Source: UBA1367 sp040268355
GTDB lineage: Bacteria > Actinomycetota > Coriobacteriia > Coriobacteriales > Atopobiaceae
DNA length: 47,683 bases
Direction of reading: 5' to 3'
Assembly (NCBI GenBank): GCA_040268355.1
Contig: JAWRIT010000107.1
Location: 1-47,683, forward strand
Below the pieces are notes generated by a model, which made no database searches, was not told the origin of the DNA, and saw nothing but the letters and a program-made list of their open reading frames with translations. Positions 8,719 through 16,325 of the stretch are shown here, piece after piece. Every line of letters starts with the position of its first letter. Position 1 is the first letter of the stretch. Made by a program: the position numbers and the translations under genes.

Positions 8719-8775
8719 CTCCCTAAAATACTTCTTGATAAAACAGTTTCAATCCACGTTGCTTCGCGCAACGAC
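8686..8775 (-). ncRNA. Mini-CRISPR: single diverged I-C repeat, spacer-like segment, terminator; predicted cas-regulating RNA (CreR-like)
   Basis: On the minus strand a 30-base repeat (8775-8746) keeps GTCG and the exact handle TGGATTGAAAC of the array repeats. Its stem is rewritten to CGTTGC/GCAACG, still fully paired with a 5-nt loop GCGAA, so pairing is conserved while sequence is not. A 27-base spacer-like segment (8745-8719, beginning TGTTTTATCAAG) follows, then an intrinsic terminator. There is no second repeat. A TATACT -10 (8787-8782) ends six bases before the repeat, so the RNA would start at 8775 and be about 90 nt. The spacer partly matches the cas promoter beside a TTC. Cas-regulating RNAs of this logic are known in other subtypes; the I-C function here is inferred. 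Confidence 0.8.
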
Positions 8776-8781
8776 GAGCAT

Positions 8782-8809
8782 AGTATAGCGCCAGTATGTG
8801 GTCGGTCGA
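8782..8809 (-). promoter_or_regulatory. Promoter of the mini-CRISPR RNA
   Basis: Minus strand: TCGACC (8809-8804, four of six -35 positions), 16 bases, then TATACT (8787-8782, five of six -10 positions). The -10 ends exactly six bases before the repeat, the same geometry as TATAAT in the array leader. Confidence 0.6.
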
Positions 8810-9303
8810 TGCAGCTGAGGATGCTTCGACTGTGCTCCCGCATTCGCAGCCTACGCAGAAGCTCAGCTTGCTTTGCCTTGTCCCCCATGCCGTGTGATAT
8901 CGAAGCCTCTGTAACAGCGTCGGTCCCATGCGCCGCTCCTTACACTCTCCTCCACGCCACCAGGCAGATTTCCTACCGAGTAGTTTGCGAGAAGCGCGCG
9001 ACAACAATCGCAGTCTTAGCCACGACGAACGGTATGAATGTGGACGCAAGCGGTATTCGAACGGTAATAAGAACCGGCACAGACTGCTTGCCTTCGTTTT
9101 GGCAGTCTCAGATGTGCAAGCCCACTTGTTCACGAGCGCCCACCCCCCTACCCCACAAAGGCAACCAGTGGTTGCCCGCTCCCCACCCCAAAATGCAGCC
9201 GCAGGTTGGTGGATGGCGTCGTCGCACAAGCCCAGTATGATAGCCACGACAGGCGCCCTATGGCCACCGCAAATATATGGGCATCCGCGAGAAAGGCCCC
9301 ACG
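8810..9303. other. Long intergenic region between the mini-CRISPR and the XRE regulator
   Basis: About 490 bases with no convincing gene. Open frames of 140 or more codons on both strands have no recognisable domain, poor starts and composition unlike the neighbours. A short palindrome GGCAACCA/TGGTTGCC lies at 9160-9176. A possible -10 TATGAT near 9236 could serve the downstream regulator. The rest could be remains of a lost gene; nothing more can be supported. Confidence 0.5.
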
Positions 9304-10308
9304 ATGAGCTTTCGCGACAACCTCCAGCACCTTCGCGCCACGCGCAGCATGACCCAGGAGCAGCTTGCCATGATGCTGGGCGTCTCACGGCAGTCCGTCA
9401 CCAAATGGGAGGCCGAGAAGGCCTACCCGGAGATGGACAAGCTGCTCAAGATCTGCCAGATCTTCGACTGCACCCTCGACGATCTCGTACGGGGCGACCT
9501 CACCACCCGAGCCCCCGAGCCAAGCCAGGCGCTGCCGCCAGACAGCGGAGCTTCCGACACCATTGGCTACGTCGAGCGCTTCGAAACGCACGCATTGCGC
9601 ACGGGCATAGGCGTCGCATGCATCATCGTCGGTTGCGCGGTCGGCATGCTCGTCTCCGTCGCGCTCACCACCCTCACCGACTTGCCCAGCCCCGAGACTG
9701 CCATCATCGTCTTCGTGCTGCTGTTCGTACTTGTTGGTCTTGCCATCCTTGTGCCCGAATGCGCGCGCCACAACCGTTTCATGAGGAAGCACCCGTTTGT
9801 TATCGACTTCTTTACGAGCAAGGATCGCGAGCAGATTGACGAGCGGGTCACACGCAAGTTCGTCATCGGGATCGCCACGATGATCGCCGGTGTGGTGTTG
9901 CTTATAGTGGGCGGCCAGAGCTCGTTACCGATGCTTCTCCTCGTCGGGGTCATGATGCTGTTCTTCGCCGCTGGCGTGGGCATCATCGTGCATGGCGGCA
10001 TCATGAACAGCATGTGCGACCTTGACCAGTACAACCTCGATGCCGCCTCCCTGCTCTCTGACACCGAGACAGATCAGCTGCTCGATAGCCTTGATGGAGA
10101 GAGGCGTGAGCGCTACCTGCGCACGCGCCGCATCAACGACCTTGCGGGGGTCATCTGCTCCGTCATCATGCTTATCGCCACGATGACCGCCCTGCTCCTG
10201 CCCTTCTTCACCAAGTCAGGCGGCATATTCTGGATCGCTTGGCCCATCGGAGGAACCTGTTGCGGCGTCGTCGGCATCATCTCCAACTTCCTCACGCAAC
10301 AACGGTAG
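9304..10308 (+). CDS. XRE-family HTH regulator with multi-spanning membrane domain
   Basis: A 334-residue protein. Residues 1-60 form an XRE/Cro helix-turn-helix (LRATRSMTQEQLAMMLGVSR, then KWEAEKAYPEMDKL and the typical TLDDLVRGD end). From about residue 95 there are six or so hydrophobic helices, beginning with GVACIIVGCAVGMLVSVAL and ending with GGTCCGVVGIISNFL. The layout suggests a membrane-tethered regulator sensing an envelope signal, but ligand and target genes are unknown. The ATG at 9304 is chosen because the HTH begins there and GAAAGG precedes it; an upstream in-frame start at 9277 would only add ten residues. Confidence 0.88.
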   Translation: MSFRDNLQHLRATRSMTQEQLAMMLGVSRQSVTKWEAEKAYPEMDKLLKICQIFDCTLDDLVRGDLTTRAPEPSQALPPDSGASDTIGYVERFETHALRTGIGVACIIVGCAVGMLVSVALTTLTDLPSPETAIIVFVLLFVLVGLAILVPECARHNRFMRKHPFVIDFFTSKDREQIDERVTRKFVIGIATMIAGVVLLIVGGQSSLPMLLLVGVMMLFFAAGVGIIVHGGIMNSMCDLDQYNLDAASLLSDTETDQLLDSLDGERRERYLRTRRINDLAGVICSVIMLIATMTALLLPFFTKSGGIFWIAWPIGGTCCGVVGIISNFLTQQR

Positions 10309-10601
10309 AGCGGCGGCGTGCCCGCGCGCAACGCCTGCGGGAGCACCACCAGCGCCTGCACCTGCAACCCCGACACCGGCGCCTGCGTTACCACCCACCG
10401 GCGCCCGCCTGCCACGTGTACACCCAGGCAGCACACCTTACCGACACCTGCCGGCGCCCCACCGTCGCGTCGACGCCCGACAGTCCCGCCCAAGGTACGC
10501 TAACAGGAGAAGTGACGAACTCCGAGAAGGGCCGTGCGCGACGGTGCTCCCAGGGCACGGGGACCACCTACGCCTTGCATGGCCTAAGACAGGGGGTCAT
10601 C
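10309..10601. other. Intergenic spacer, no supported feature
   Basis: A 293-base, very GC-rich region between the XRE regulator and the phosphoglycerate mutase. The small Cys/Pro/Thr-rich frame at 10318-10503 has no ribosome-binding site and no recognisable domain, so I leave it out. A promoter for the mutase gene is expected but not clear. Confidence 0.4.
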
Positions 10602-11390
10602 ATGAGGAGCTCCACGCTTGTGGTCATGCGGCACGGCGAGTCCACCTGGACGGACAAGACCCAGAACCGCTTTGCCGGATGGGCGGACATCCCCCTCACC
10701 GAGCGGGGACGCGCCCAGGCGCGACGCGCCGGCGAGCTCATCTCAGGCGCACACATCACGCCCGATGCGGCGTTCACCTCGCTTTTGCGACGCTCGATCG
10801 AGACCTGCGACATCGTGCTCGATGTCGTCGACCGCCTGTGGATTCCCGTGATCCGCAGTTGGCGGCTGAACGAGCGCCACTACGGTGCCTTCCAGGGGCA
10901 GACGCGTCCCGCGATGCGCGAGCAGTATGGCGAGGAGCTGTTCAAGACCTATCGCCGCAGCTACGACGTGCGTCCGCCCGAAATCGCCCTCGACTCCCCC
11001 TGGTGGCAGGGCAACGACCCACGCTACGGCATCGTGGCACAGGACGGACTCGACGGCACCGACCCCGCCACGGTCCGCAGCGAGTGCTTGCGGGATGTGG
11101 TCGTGCGTCTCGAGCCGTTCTGGCAGTCCTTCGTCACACCCTGCCTCTCGCTGGGAGAGACGGTCCTCGTCGTCACGCACGGATCGGTGGTGCGCTCGCT
11201 CATCAAGGTCATCGAAGGCCTCTCTGACGAGGAGATTCGCTCGGTCAACGTTCCCACCGGCGTGCCGCTCGTCTACGAGTTCGAAAGCGATGCCTTTGGC
11301 GGGCTGCGGGCGCAGGGCCCGGGTCGCTACCTCGACCCCGAGGCGGCGGAGGCAGGTATCGCCGAGACGCGCGCGCTCGGCACGGCATAG
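10602..11390 (+). CDS. gpmA: 2,3-bisphosphoglycerate-dependent phosphoglycerate mutase
   Basis: Interconverts 3- and 2-phosphoglycerate in glycolysis. It is 262 residues, near the usual 250 for dPGM. The phosphohistidine motif is LVVMRHGEST (His11), and RSWRLNERHYGAFQG is the dPGM signature that separates it from generic histidine phosphatases. The second catalytic His is in LVVTHGSVVRSLI. Start chosen at MRSSTLVV with AGGGGG upstream. It is monocistronic as seen, with a strong hairpin 110 bases downstream. Confidence 0.93.
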   Translation: MRSSTLVVMRHGESTWTDKTQNRFAGWADIPLTERGRAQARRAGELISGAHITPDAAFTSLLRRSIETCDIVLDVVDRLWIPVIRSWRLNERHYGAFQGQTRPAMREQYGEELFKTYRRSYDVRPPEIALDSPWWQGNDPRYGIVAQDGLDGTDPATVRSECLRDVVVRLEPFWQSFVTPCLSLGETVLVVTHGSVVRSLIKVIEGLSDEEIRSVNVPTGVPLVYEFESDAFGGLRAQGPGRYLDPEAAEAGIAETRALGTA

Positions 11391-11498
11391 CGGCGACGAG
11401 GGCGACAAGGGGCACGCCATGCACCGCCCCGTGCCTTTGCCGCGCCGCCAGGCAGGGCGTCCAAGCCCATCCCGAATCTCGCCGAACTCGAGACAAAT

Positions 11499-11530
11499 AT
11501 GCGCGCCACACCCGAAGATGTGGCGCGCAT
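11499..11530. terminator. Bidirectional hairpin terminator between gpmA and dps
   Basis: Perfect 12-bp inverted repeat ATGCGCGCCACA / TGTGGCGCGCAT around an 8-base loop, between two converging genes. Only short T-runs flank it (ATTTGTCT on the minus strand), so it probably works for both directions with modest U-tracts. Confidence 0.7.
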
Positions 11531-11565
11531 CCCTCTCCCCGACCAGGATTTACCTGGTCGTCCAA

Positions 11566-11997
11566 CTAGTCCTCGGACTGTCCGAGCATCCAGATGTCCT
11601 TGGACAGTGTGGCAATGAGTTCGTCAGCAAAGGCGCTGATAAGGTAGTTGTCCGTCTCGTCGGCCGCCTTCTTGACGTCCTTGGCATTCTCAAGCAGCAC
11701 CTCGAAGTCCGCCTTGACGGCGCCAAAGATCTGGCGCGGGCGAGTGAACTCGCCGGTGGCCTCCGCAAGCGTGGCATGGGCCTTGAACTCGTCAAGATTG
11801 GCGAGAGGCTTGCCCCCGATCATCAGGATCTTCTCGGCGATCTCGTCGATGGCGGCGAAGGCCTGATCGTAGTACTCCTCGAGCTTCGCATGCGCCTGGA
11901 AGAAGGCATGGCCCTTCACATACCAGTGGAAGGTCTGGAGCTTGTGGAACTCTACCTCGTAGTTGGCAAGAAGCTGGTTGAGCTTGGTCTCGAGCAT
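11566..11997 (-). CDS. dps: Dps-family ferroxidase/DNA-protection protein
   Basis: A 143-residue Dps that binds and oxidises iron with peroxide and stores it in a 12-mer, protecting DNA. The intersubunit ferroxidase ligands are visible: His24 in FHWYVKGH, His36, Asp51 and Glu55 (DEIAE). GAGAGAGGAAGC precedes the ATG. It follows the PerR-like gene by 68 bases on the same strand with no clear promoter between, so the two are probably co-transcribed and peroxide-controlled. Confidence 0.95.
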   Translation of the reverse strand: MLETKLNQLLANYEVEFHKLQTFHWYVKGHAFFQAHAKLEEYYDQAFAAIDEIAEKILMIGGKPLANLDEFKAHATLAEATGEFTRPRQIFGAVKADFEVLLENAKDVKKAADETDNYLISAFADELIATLSKDIWMLGQSED

Positions 11998-12065
11998 GAT
12001 GCTTCCTCTCTCTCTCGTGTGGCGACGTTCGCCGCAACGTACAGTACCTGCTGGTGTGATCTCCC

Positions 12066-12488
12066 TCAGCCGGATGGCGGGGACTCGTCTTTTGTCTTGA
12101 CTGCTGCCTTGCGACAGTCATTGCACACACCGACGACGCAGAGGCTGTAGGACTCGACCCTACCGACCTCCGGAAGCTTGAGGCCGCGTATGGCCGCATC
12201 CACCTCAGGCACCTCGATGTCAAAGAGCCTGCCGCAGCGCGAGCAACGGAAGTGTTGGTGTTCGCTGGTCAGCGGGTCAAAGTGCGTGACCTTGTCGCCA
12301 GCGTCCACCGCCCTGAGCTTGCCCTGCTCCTGCAGCACGAGAAGGTTCCGATAGACCGTAGCGAGGCTGATGCGCGGGAAACGCTCGCGCACGGCCAGGT
12401 ACACCTGGTCGGCCGTGGGATGGTCGCGTCGATCCTTGACATACTCCCAAATGGCCTCCCTCTGGCGGCTGTACCTGCTCTCGGGCAT
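12066..12488 (-). CDS. perR: PerR-type peroxide-sensing Fur-family repressor
   Basis: A 140-residue Fur-family repressor with an N-terminal winged helix and a structural zinc site, Cys82/Cys85 (CSRC) and Cys122/Cys125 (CNDC). The regulatory metal ligands line up with B. subtilis PerR His37, Asp85, His91, His93 and Asp104 at a constant offset of 14: His23, Asp71, His77, His79 and Asp90. Asp rather than Glu at the last position is the PerR-like state, so I favour PerR over Fur. A palindromic operator lies 44 bases upstream, implying autoregulation, and dps follows. Confidence 0.88.
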   Translation of the reverse strand: MPESRYSRQREAIWEYVKDRRDHPTADQVYLAVRERFPRISLATVYRNLLVLQEQGKLRAVDAGDKVTHFDPLTSEHQHFRCSRCGRLFDIEVPEVDAAIRGLKLPEVGRVESYSLCVVGVCNDCRKAAVKTKDESPPSG

Positions 12489-12531
12489 CGCCCCTCCCCT
12501 CTGCGCTTCGGCTCTTGTGTGCTCCTGTCAA

Positions 12532-12552
12532 TAACGATAATAGGAATCGTTA
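12532..12552. promoter_or_regulatory. Fur/PerR-type operator
   Basis: Inverted repeat TAACGAT, seven bases, ATCGTTA, inside an AT-rich island (ATAACGATAATAGGAATCG...). It resembles the 7-1-7 Fur/Per box family and lies upstream of perR-dps. It could also affect the divergent metallo-hydrolase gene, though that starts 255 bases away. Confidence 0.75.
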
Positions 12553-12806
12553 TCATTAGTGTCAAGAGCAAGCTCCCCGCTCCCGCTCATCTATGAAGGA
12601 TCTGTGAACAAGCAGGTCAAAGGGCCGTAAACGTGCAGTGCGTCACATCGGGGGATCTTTTTCGGGCCGCCGGTTTACATGCGCTTGTCGGAACCAGGCA
12701 CCCGTCACTCGCTTGGCGGTTGAGCGGGCCATCTGCCTGCGTATACGATGGTTGTAGGGCACAAGCGTCAATTCCGTTGGATCACGCAAGAGAGAGGATC
12801 GTAGCC
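12553..12806 (+). promoter_or_regulatory. Upstream region and likely promoter of the metallo-hydrolase gene
   Basis: Contains TTGAGC (12720-12725), 18 bases, and TACGAT (12744-12749), a plausible sigma-70-type promoter about 57 bases before the start codon. Nothing else is recognised in the region. Confidence 0.45.
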
Positions 12807-13823
12807 ATGCCAGAGATCAGCCGCCGCACCTTCCTGTCTACGTCTGCGCTCACAGCCGCAGGCGCCTTGCTTGCCGGATGTGATGCCAACGCCAACCAGC
12901 AGTCCGATGCCTCGGACGCCGCAGGGACGTCCGAGGCCGAAGAGGGCACTCAGGGAGCGTTCACACAGCTCACAGAGCCCATCGTCGTAGAGATCGACAA
13001 GGACACCTACACCATCTCCGAGATGGGCATGGACAACGTCGCCCTCATTGTCGGAGAGGAGAAGGCCGCCCTGCTCGACACGGGCACCGGCATTGTCGAA
13101 TGGGATCCCATCATCAAGTCGATCACTGACAAGCCCTACGAGGTCTATCTCACGCACGGCCACGTAGACCATGCGGGCGGCATGCGCCAGTTTGACAAGA
13201 TCTATATGCATGAGGCGGATGCCGAGGCAGCCCAGGCGCTCACTGCCGACGAACGCAAGAACTACGTCAGCCTCATGATCGCCCAGTCTGGCACCCTGTA
13301 TGCCATGACGGAGGACAGCGTCATCGAGTGGGACAACGATCCCGAGATCGTGAGCATCGCCGAAGGCGACGTGATCGATTTGGGCGGCCGTGAGCTCGAG
13401 GTCTATGAGACGCCTGGTCATACTCCCGGCTCCGTGTGCTTCCTCGACCGTGCCAGCAGCATCATGTTCACTGGTGACGCCTGCAACCAGAACACGCTGC
13501 TTGCTCCAGGCGGGGGCGAGTGGTTCGTCCAGAACCAGAAGACCACGGTCACGACCGAGCTTGAGACCGCAAAGAAGTTACGCGACCTGCGTGACGCTGG
13601 CGCGTTCAGCCGCAACTACAACGGGCATGTGGGCTACGCGCAGTGGCTCACCTTCACCTCGCAGGACGCGGCCGTCATCGACGACTGCATCTTGTGCTGC
13701 GAGGGCATCCTTGACGGGTCCAACGTCGGCGAGGAGCAGCCCAACTTTGACGGTACCAGCACGGTGATGGTTGCCGTACAGGGTTCCATGCAGATCCAGT
13801 ACGAGCCCTGGCAGGCCGAGTAA
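12807..13823 (+). CDS. Exported metallo-beta-lactamase-fold hydrolase (Tat signal plus lipobox)
   Basis: A 338-residue protein. The N-terminus SRRTFLSTSAL is a twin-arginine motif and LLAGC (Cys25) a lipobox, so it is likely folded before export and anchored as a lipoprotein on the outer membrane face. A Ser/Ala/Glu-rich linker (26-50) follows. The MBL domain carries the full THGHVDHAGG motif (His117, His119, Asp121, His122), then ETPGHTPGSVCFLD and FTGDACN, so two metals and hydrolase activity are expected. The substrate is unknown. The start is set by the signal peptide and GAGAGGATC upstream. Confidence 0.88.
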   Translation: MPEISRRTFLSTSALTAAGALLAGCDANANQQSDASDAAGTSEAEEGTQGAFTQLTEPIVVEIDKDTYTISEMGMDNVALIVGEEKAALLDTGTGIVEWDPIIKSITDKPYEVYLTHGHVDHAGGMRQFDKIYMHEADAEAAQALTADERKNYVSLMIAQSGTLYAMTEDSVIEWDNDPEIVSIAEGDVIDLGGRELEVYETPGHTPGSVCFLDRASSIMFTGDACNQNTLLAPGGGEWFVQNQKTTVTTELETAKKLRDLRDAGAFSRNYNGHVGYAQWLTFTSQDAAVIDDCILCCEGILDGSNVGEEQPNFDGTSTVMVAVQGSMQIQYEPWQAE

Positions 13824-13895
13824 CGACCCGCCCGCACGACCGCACCGAGCGATGGGGCGCCACACGTGCCCCGCGCGTGCCCGCACGTCAGCGAT

Positions 13896-13932
13896 GGGGC
13901 GTGACACCGTCTCAACTGGAGCGCCACGCCCC
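13896..13932. terminator. Hairpin between convergent genes
   Basis: Arms GGGGCGTG (13896-13903) and CACGCCCC (13925-13932) lie between the metallo-hydrolase stop and the minus-strand oxidoreductase stop. A T-tract is lacking, so it is a probable rather than certain terminator. Confidence 0.45.
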
Positions 13933-13941
13933 GCACGTCCC

Positions 13942-14925
13942 CTACTCGTCGCTGGGAAACACGATGCCAGCCCTGCGGCGCACGTCGTGCTGCACGCGGC
14001 TCACGGCGAGGCTCTCGTCCAGCTGGCGATAACAGCCCTCCAGGTCACCTGCCGCCTGCTGTGCGAGGAACTCCCGGAACTCGCCCTCCCACATCACCGG
14101 CAGGCTCTGGTCGTAGGTCTGCTCGGTGCCATCGTTCAGATGCAGCGTGAGCGAGCCGCACGCGTTGGGCGCGCCGTCCATGCGCAGGTAGCCGTCAACT
14201 CCCTGTATGGTGGCCCCACAGGGCGCACCGCAGTCCTTGGCGCAGATGTTGACCGCCTTGAAGCTGCCATAGTCGAGCGTGACGATCCCGCTCGTATCGA
14301 TGCCGCGCTCCACGTTGGGCAGGTACGTGGCCGCCTGTGGCTCCCCAAAGAGCCCGATGGTGAACGTGAGCGCATAGAGCCCCAGGTCCATGAGCGCGCC
14401 GCCCGCCTTCGTGGGATCGAACGCCGTTGGCGTCTCACCAGCCCGGAAGGCGTCGTAGCGGCTGGAATACTGGCTGTAGTTCACATATACGAGCTTGATG
14501 GTGCCAAGGCGCGGGAGCAGCTCGTCACGGATCAGCCGGAAGTTGGGCTGACGCGTGGTGACCACCGCCTCCCAAAGAAAGCGCCCTTGCTCGCGGGCGA
14601 GGGCGGCGAGCTCGGTCGCCTCGCGGTGACTCGCGGCAAGTGGCTTCTCGCAGATGACGTCCTTGCCCGCACGCAGGGCCGCGCACGTCACGTCATAGTG
14701 GAGGAAGTTGGGCACGGCCACATAGACCGTGTCCACCGCAGGGTCAGCCACCAGCTCGTGGTAGTCCGTGTAGCGACCGGCGGCGCCGTACTCGTCCGCC
14801 AGCGCCTCCACCGCATCGGCCGAGCGGGGCGTTCCGGCGACCGCCGCCACCTCGATGCCCCAGTCTGCAAGATGCGGACCGATGCCGCGCACGATCAAAC
14901 CCGTTCCCACGATTCCCAGTCTCAT
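13942..14925 (-). CDS. Gfo/Idh/MocA-family NAD(P)-dependent oxidoreductase
   Basis: A 327-residue protein. The Rossmann start MRLGIVGTGLIVRGI shows the GxGxxG nucleotide-binding motif, and CEKPLAAS near residue 93 is the EKP motif carrying the catalytic Lys. A C-terminal alpha/beta domain (about 125-327) binds the sugar-like substrate. Such enzymes oxidise or reduce sugars, inositols or trans-dihydrodiols; the substrate cannot be named here. GAAGGAGG precedes the ATG at 14925. The frame stays open upstream, but that part overlaps the preceding gene and is not family sequence. Confidence 0.9.
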   Translation of the reverse strand: MRLGIVGTGLIVRGIGPHLADWGIEVAAVAGTPRSADAVEALADEYGAAGRYTDYHELVADPAVDTVYVAVPNFLHYDVTCAALRAGKDVICEKPLAASHREATELAALAREQGRFLWEAVVTTRQPNFRLIRDELLPRLGTIKLVYVNYSQYSSRYDAFRAGETPTAFDPTKAGGALMDLGLYALTFTIGLFGEPQAATYLPNVERGIDTSGIVTLDYGSFKAVNICAKDCGAPCGATIQGVDGYLRMDGAPNACGSLTLHLNDGTEQTYDQSLPVMWEGEFREFLAQQAAGDLEGCYRQLDESLAVSRVQHDVRRRAGIVFPSDE

Positions 14926-14972
14926 GGTGATGCCTCCTTCTCCGCTACCTGCCGCCCGTTCGGCCCCCTGGC

Positions 14973-16016
14973 CTACCGGAGCCCGGCGGTCGCCTCCTCC
15001 ATGATGCGCAGCTGCGCGATGGTCTCCTCGGGCTTCACCAGCTGCGGCGCGCCGTGGGCGACCGTCTCGTAGAGCGCCTCGAAGAAGCTGCTGTAGCTGC
15101 TGCGCACCGTTTCCACGCGCTCCTCGTGACGACCGGTCGTATCCCACCACACCAGCCGACCCCACTGCTCGGGCGTGTCCAGACCAAAGTCGGGGTGTCC
15201 GGCGGGCAGGTAGAAGTGCTTGAGATCGCGCTCCTGCTGATCCTTCTCGACCTTGAGGAAAGTGCCGTACTCGCCGTACACCTCAAAGCTCGGGCGCTGG
15301 ATCGCCGCCACGTAGCTCGCGTCGGCAATGGCCTTCACGCCCAGCTCCTCATAGAACAGCTCGAAGCGATAGCTTGAGTCCGGACGACCGGTCCCAAAGA
15401 TCTGGCGCGCCTCGACGTTCCAGCGATCGGGGATGCCAAACCAGTCGATGAGCTGGTCAACGCTATGGCAGGAGTGCCCGTACACAATGCCCATGAGCCG
15501 GTCATAGGTGCCGGAGCGCATCATCTCGACCATCTCGGGACGGTAGTAGTCGTAGTGCGTCACCACCTCGTGAATCCGGCCCAGCCTGCCCGACGCCACC
15601 ACCTCCCGCGCAGTGAGGTAATCGGAGTCAAAGCGCCGGTTCTGGTAGCACTGGACCGTGACGCCCCGATCCGCGGCCAGGGAGAACAGCTCCTCCGCCT
15701 CGGCGGCGGTACCCACGAAGGGCTTGTCGCACACGACGTGCTTGCCCGCCTCAAGGGCCGCCCTCGTCAGCTCGTAGTGGGTGTGGTGCGGCGTGGAGAT
15801 CTCCACGATGTCGATCTGGGGATCGGCAAGCAGGGCAGCCATGTCGGTCGTGTAGCTGACGCCCGGCAGCGCCGCCCACGTGTCGTGGGTGATGTGGCGC
15901 GCCTGGATCGTCTTGATGCGGAACTTCTCGGGCAGCGCCAGCGAGAAGGGCGCGTGGTAGCGGTTGGTTCCCTTGCCGTTGCCGATGAAGCCGATGGTGA
16001 GGATGCGCTCTGCCAC
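14973..16016 (-). CDS. Second Gfo/Idh/MocA-family oxidoreductase
   Basis: A 347-residue protein. GFIGNGKGTNRYH is a variant dinucleotide-binding loop and CDKPFVGT is the EKP-type motif with Asp for Glu; HHTHYEL and RRFDSDYL are typical of the family. It starts with GTG (MAERILTIG) behind GGAGGGGG. The next gene, 47 bases on, belongs to the same family but is clearly not a recent duplicate. The pair probably forms a two-gene operon for modifying a sugar or cyclitol. Confidence 0.9.
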   Translation of the reverse strand: MAERILTIGFIGNGKGTNRYHAPFSLALPEKFRIKTIQARHITHDTWAALPGVSYTTDMAALLADPQIDIVEISTPHHTHYELTRAALEAGKHVVCDKPFVGTAAEAEELFSLAADRGVTVQCYQNRRFDSDYLTAREVVASGRLGRIHEVVTHYDYYRPEMVEMMRSGTYDRLMGIVYGHSCHSVDQLIDWFGIPDRWNVEARQIFGTGRPDSSYRFELFYEELGVKAIADASYVAAIQRPSFEVYGEYGTFLKVEKDQQERDLKHFYLPAGHPDFGLDTPEQWGRLVWWDTTGRHEERVETVRSSYSSFFEALYETVAHGAPQLVKPEETIAQLRIMEEATAGLR

Positions 16017-16325
16017 GGTAGACCCCCTCCGATTGGTGGACGTGTGATCTGGTGGTTCCAGCTTATGTCAAGCGACGACCGGCAAGGGCGGGATCACGCA
16101 AAGCTGGAAGTAACGTTCGCCAGGAGGCGCCTCGTCCTGCCCATTCCGAACGTTTGGCACATCGAACGGAGGCCTGGGGTCTGGCTCGGTGCGGCAATCC
16201 GTGGCCACGGGTGTTCGTGCGGAGCGCCTGTGCAAAGGTCCTGCTCCTGCACCCGCGCTACGAGCTCGCTCGCCACGCCTGCCCGTATAATGGGCCGATC
16301 ACACGACGACCGACGGAGGCGCACG
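16017..16325. promoter_or_regulatory. Divergent promoter region, oxidoreductases versus methyltransferase
   Basis: A 309-base region. A consensus TATAAT at 16286-16291 on the plus strand lies 34 bases before the methyltransferase gene, without a good -35. On the minus strand TTGACA (16071-16066) could be the -35 for the oxidoreductase pair, but its -10 (ATCACA) is poor. Confidence 0.45.

Noticed and set aside
8654..8745. Explaining the spacer-promoter match as merely the arms of a longer hairpin around the terminator
   Set aside because: An inverted repeat is indeed present, but it would form in RNA only on read-through past a good terminator, and it does not explain the exact TTC adjacency, the six-base mismatch spacing or the CRISPR repeat beside it. 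Kept as the main alternative.
8686..8745. A second repeat after the mini-CRISPR spacer
   Set aside because: No handle-like TGGATTGAAAC or repeat-like sequence follows; the hairpin there is a terminator.
9160..9176. Palindrome GGCAACCA-G-TGGTTGCC as a riboswitch or terminator
   Set aside because: Loop too short and no T-tract or conserved aptamer features; noted only as a palindrome.
8723..9839. Long frames in the gap upstream of the XRE gene, one with a Cys-Gly-Arg-Lys stretch resembling a zinc-ribbon remnant
   Set aside because: No intact domain, weak starts and overlap with the mini-CRISPR or the XRE gene; one short stretch is not enough to call a transposase relic.
13942..15165. Possible fusion of the two Gfo/Idh proteins through an open upstream frame
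   Set aside because: The extra N-terminal part is the neighbouring gene read out of frame; a strong ribosome-binding site marks the true start at 14925.
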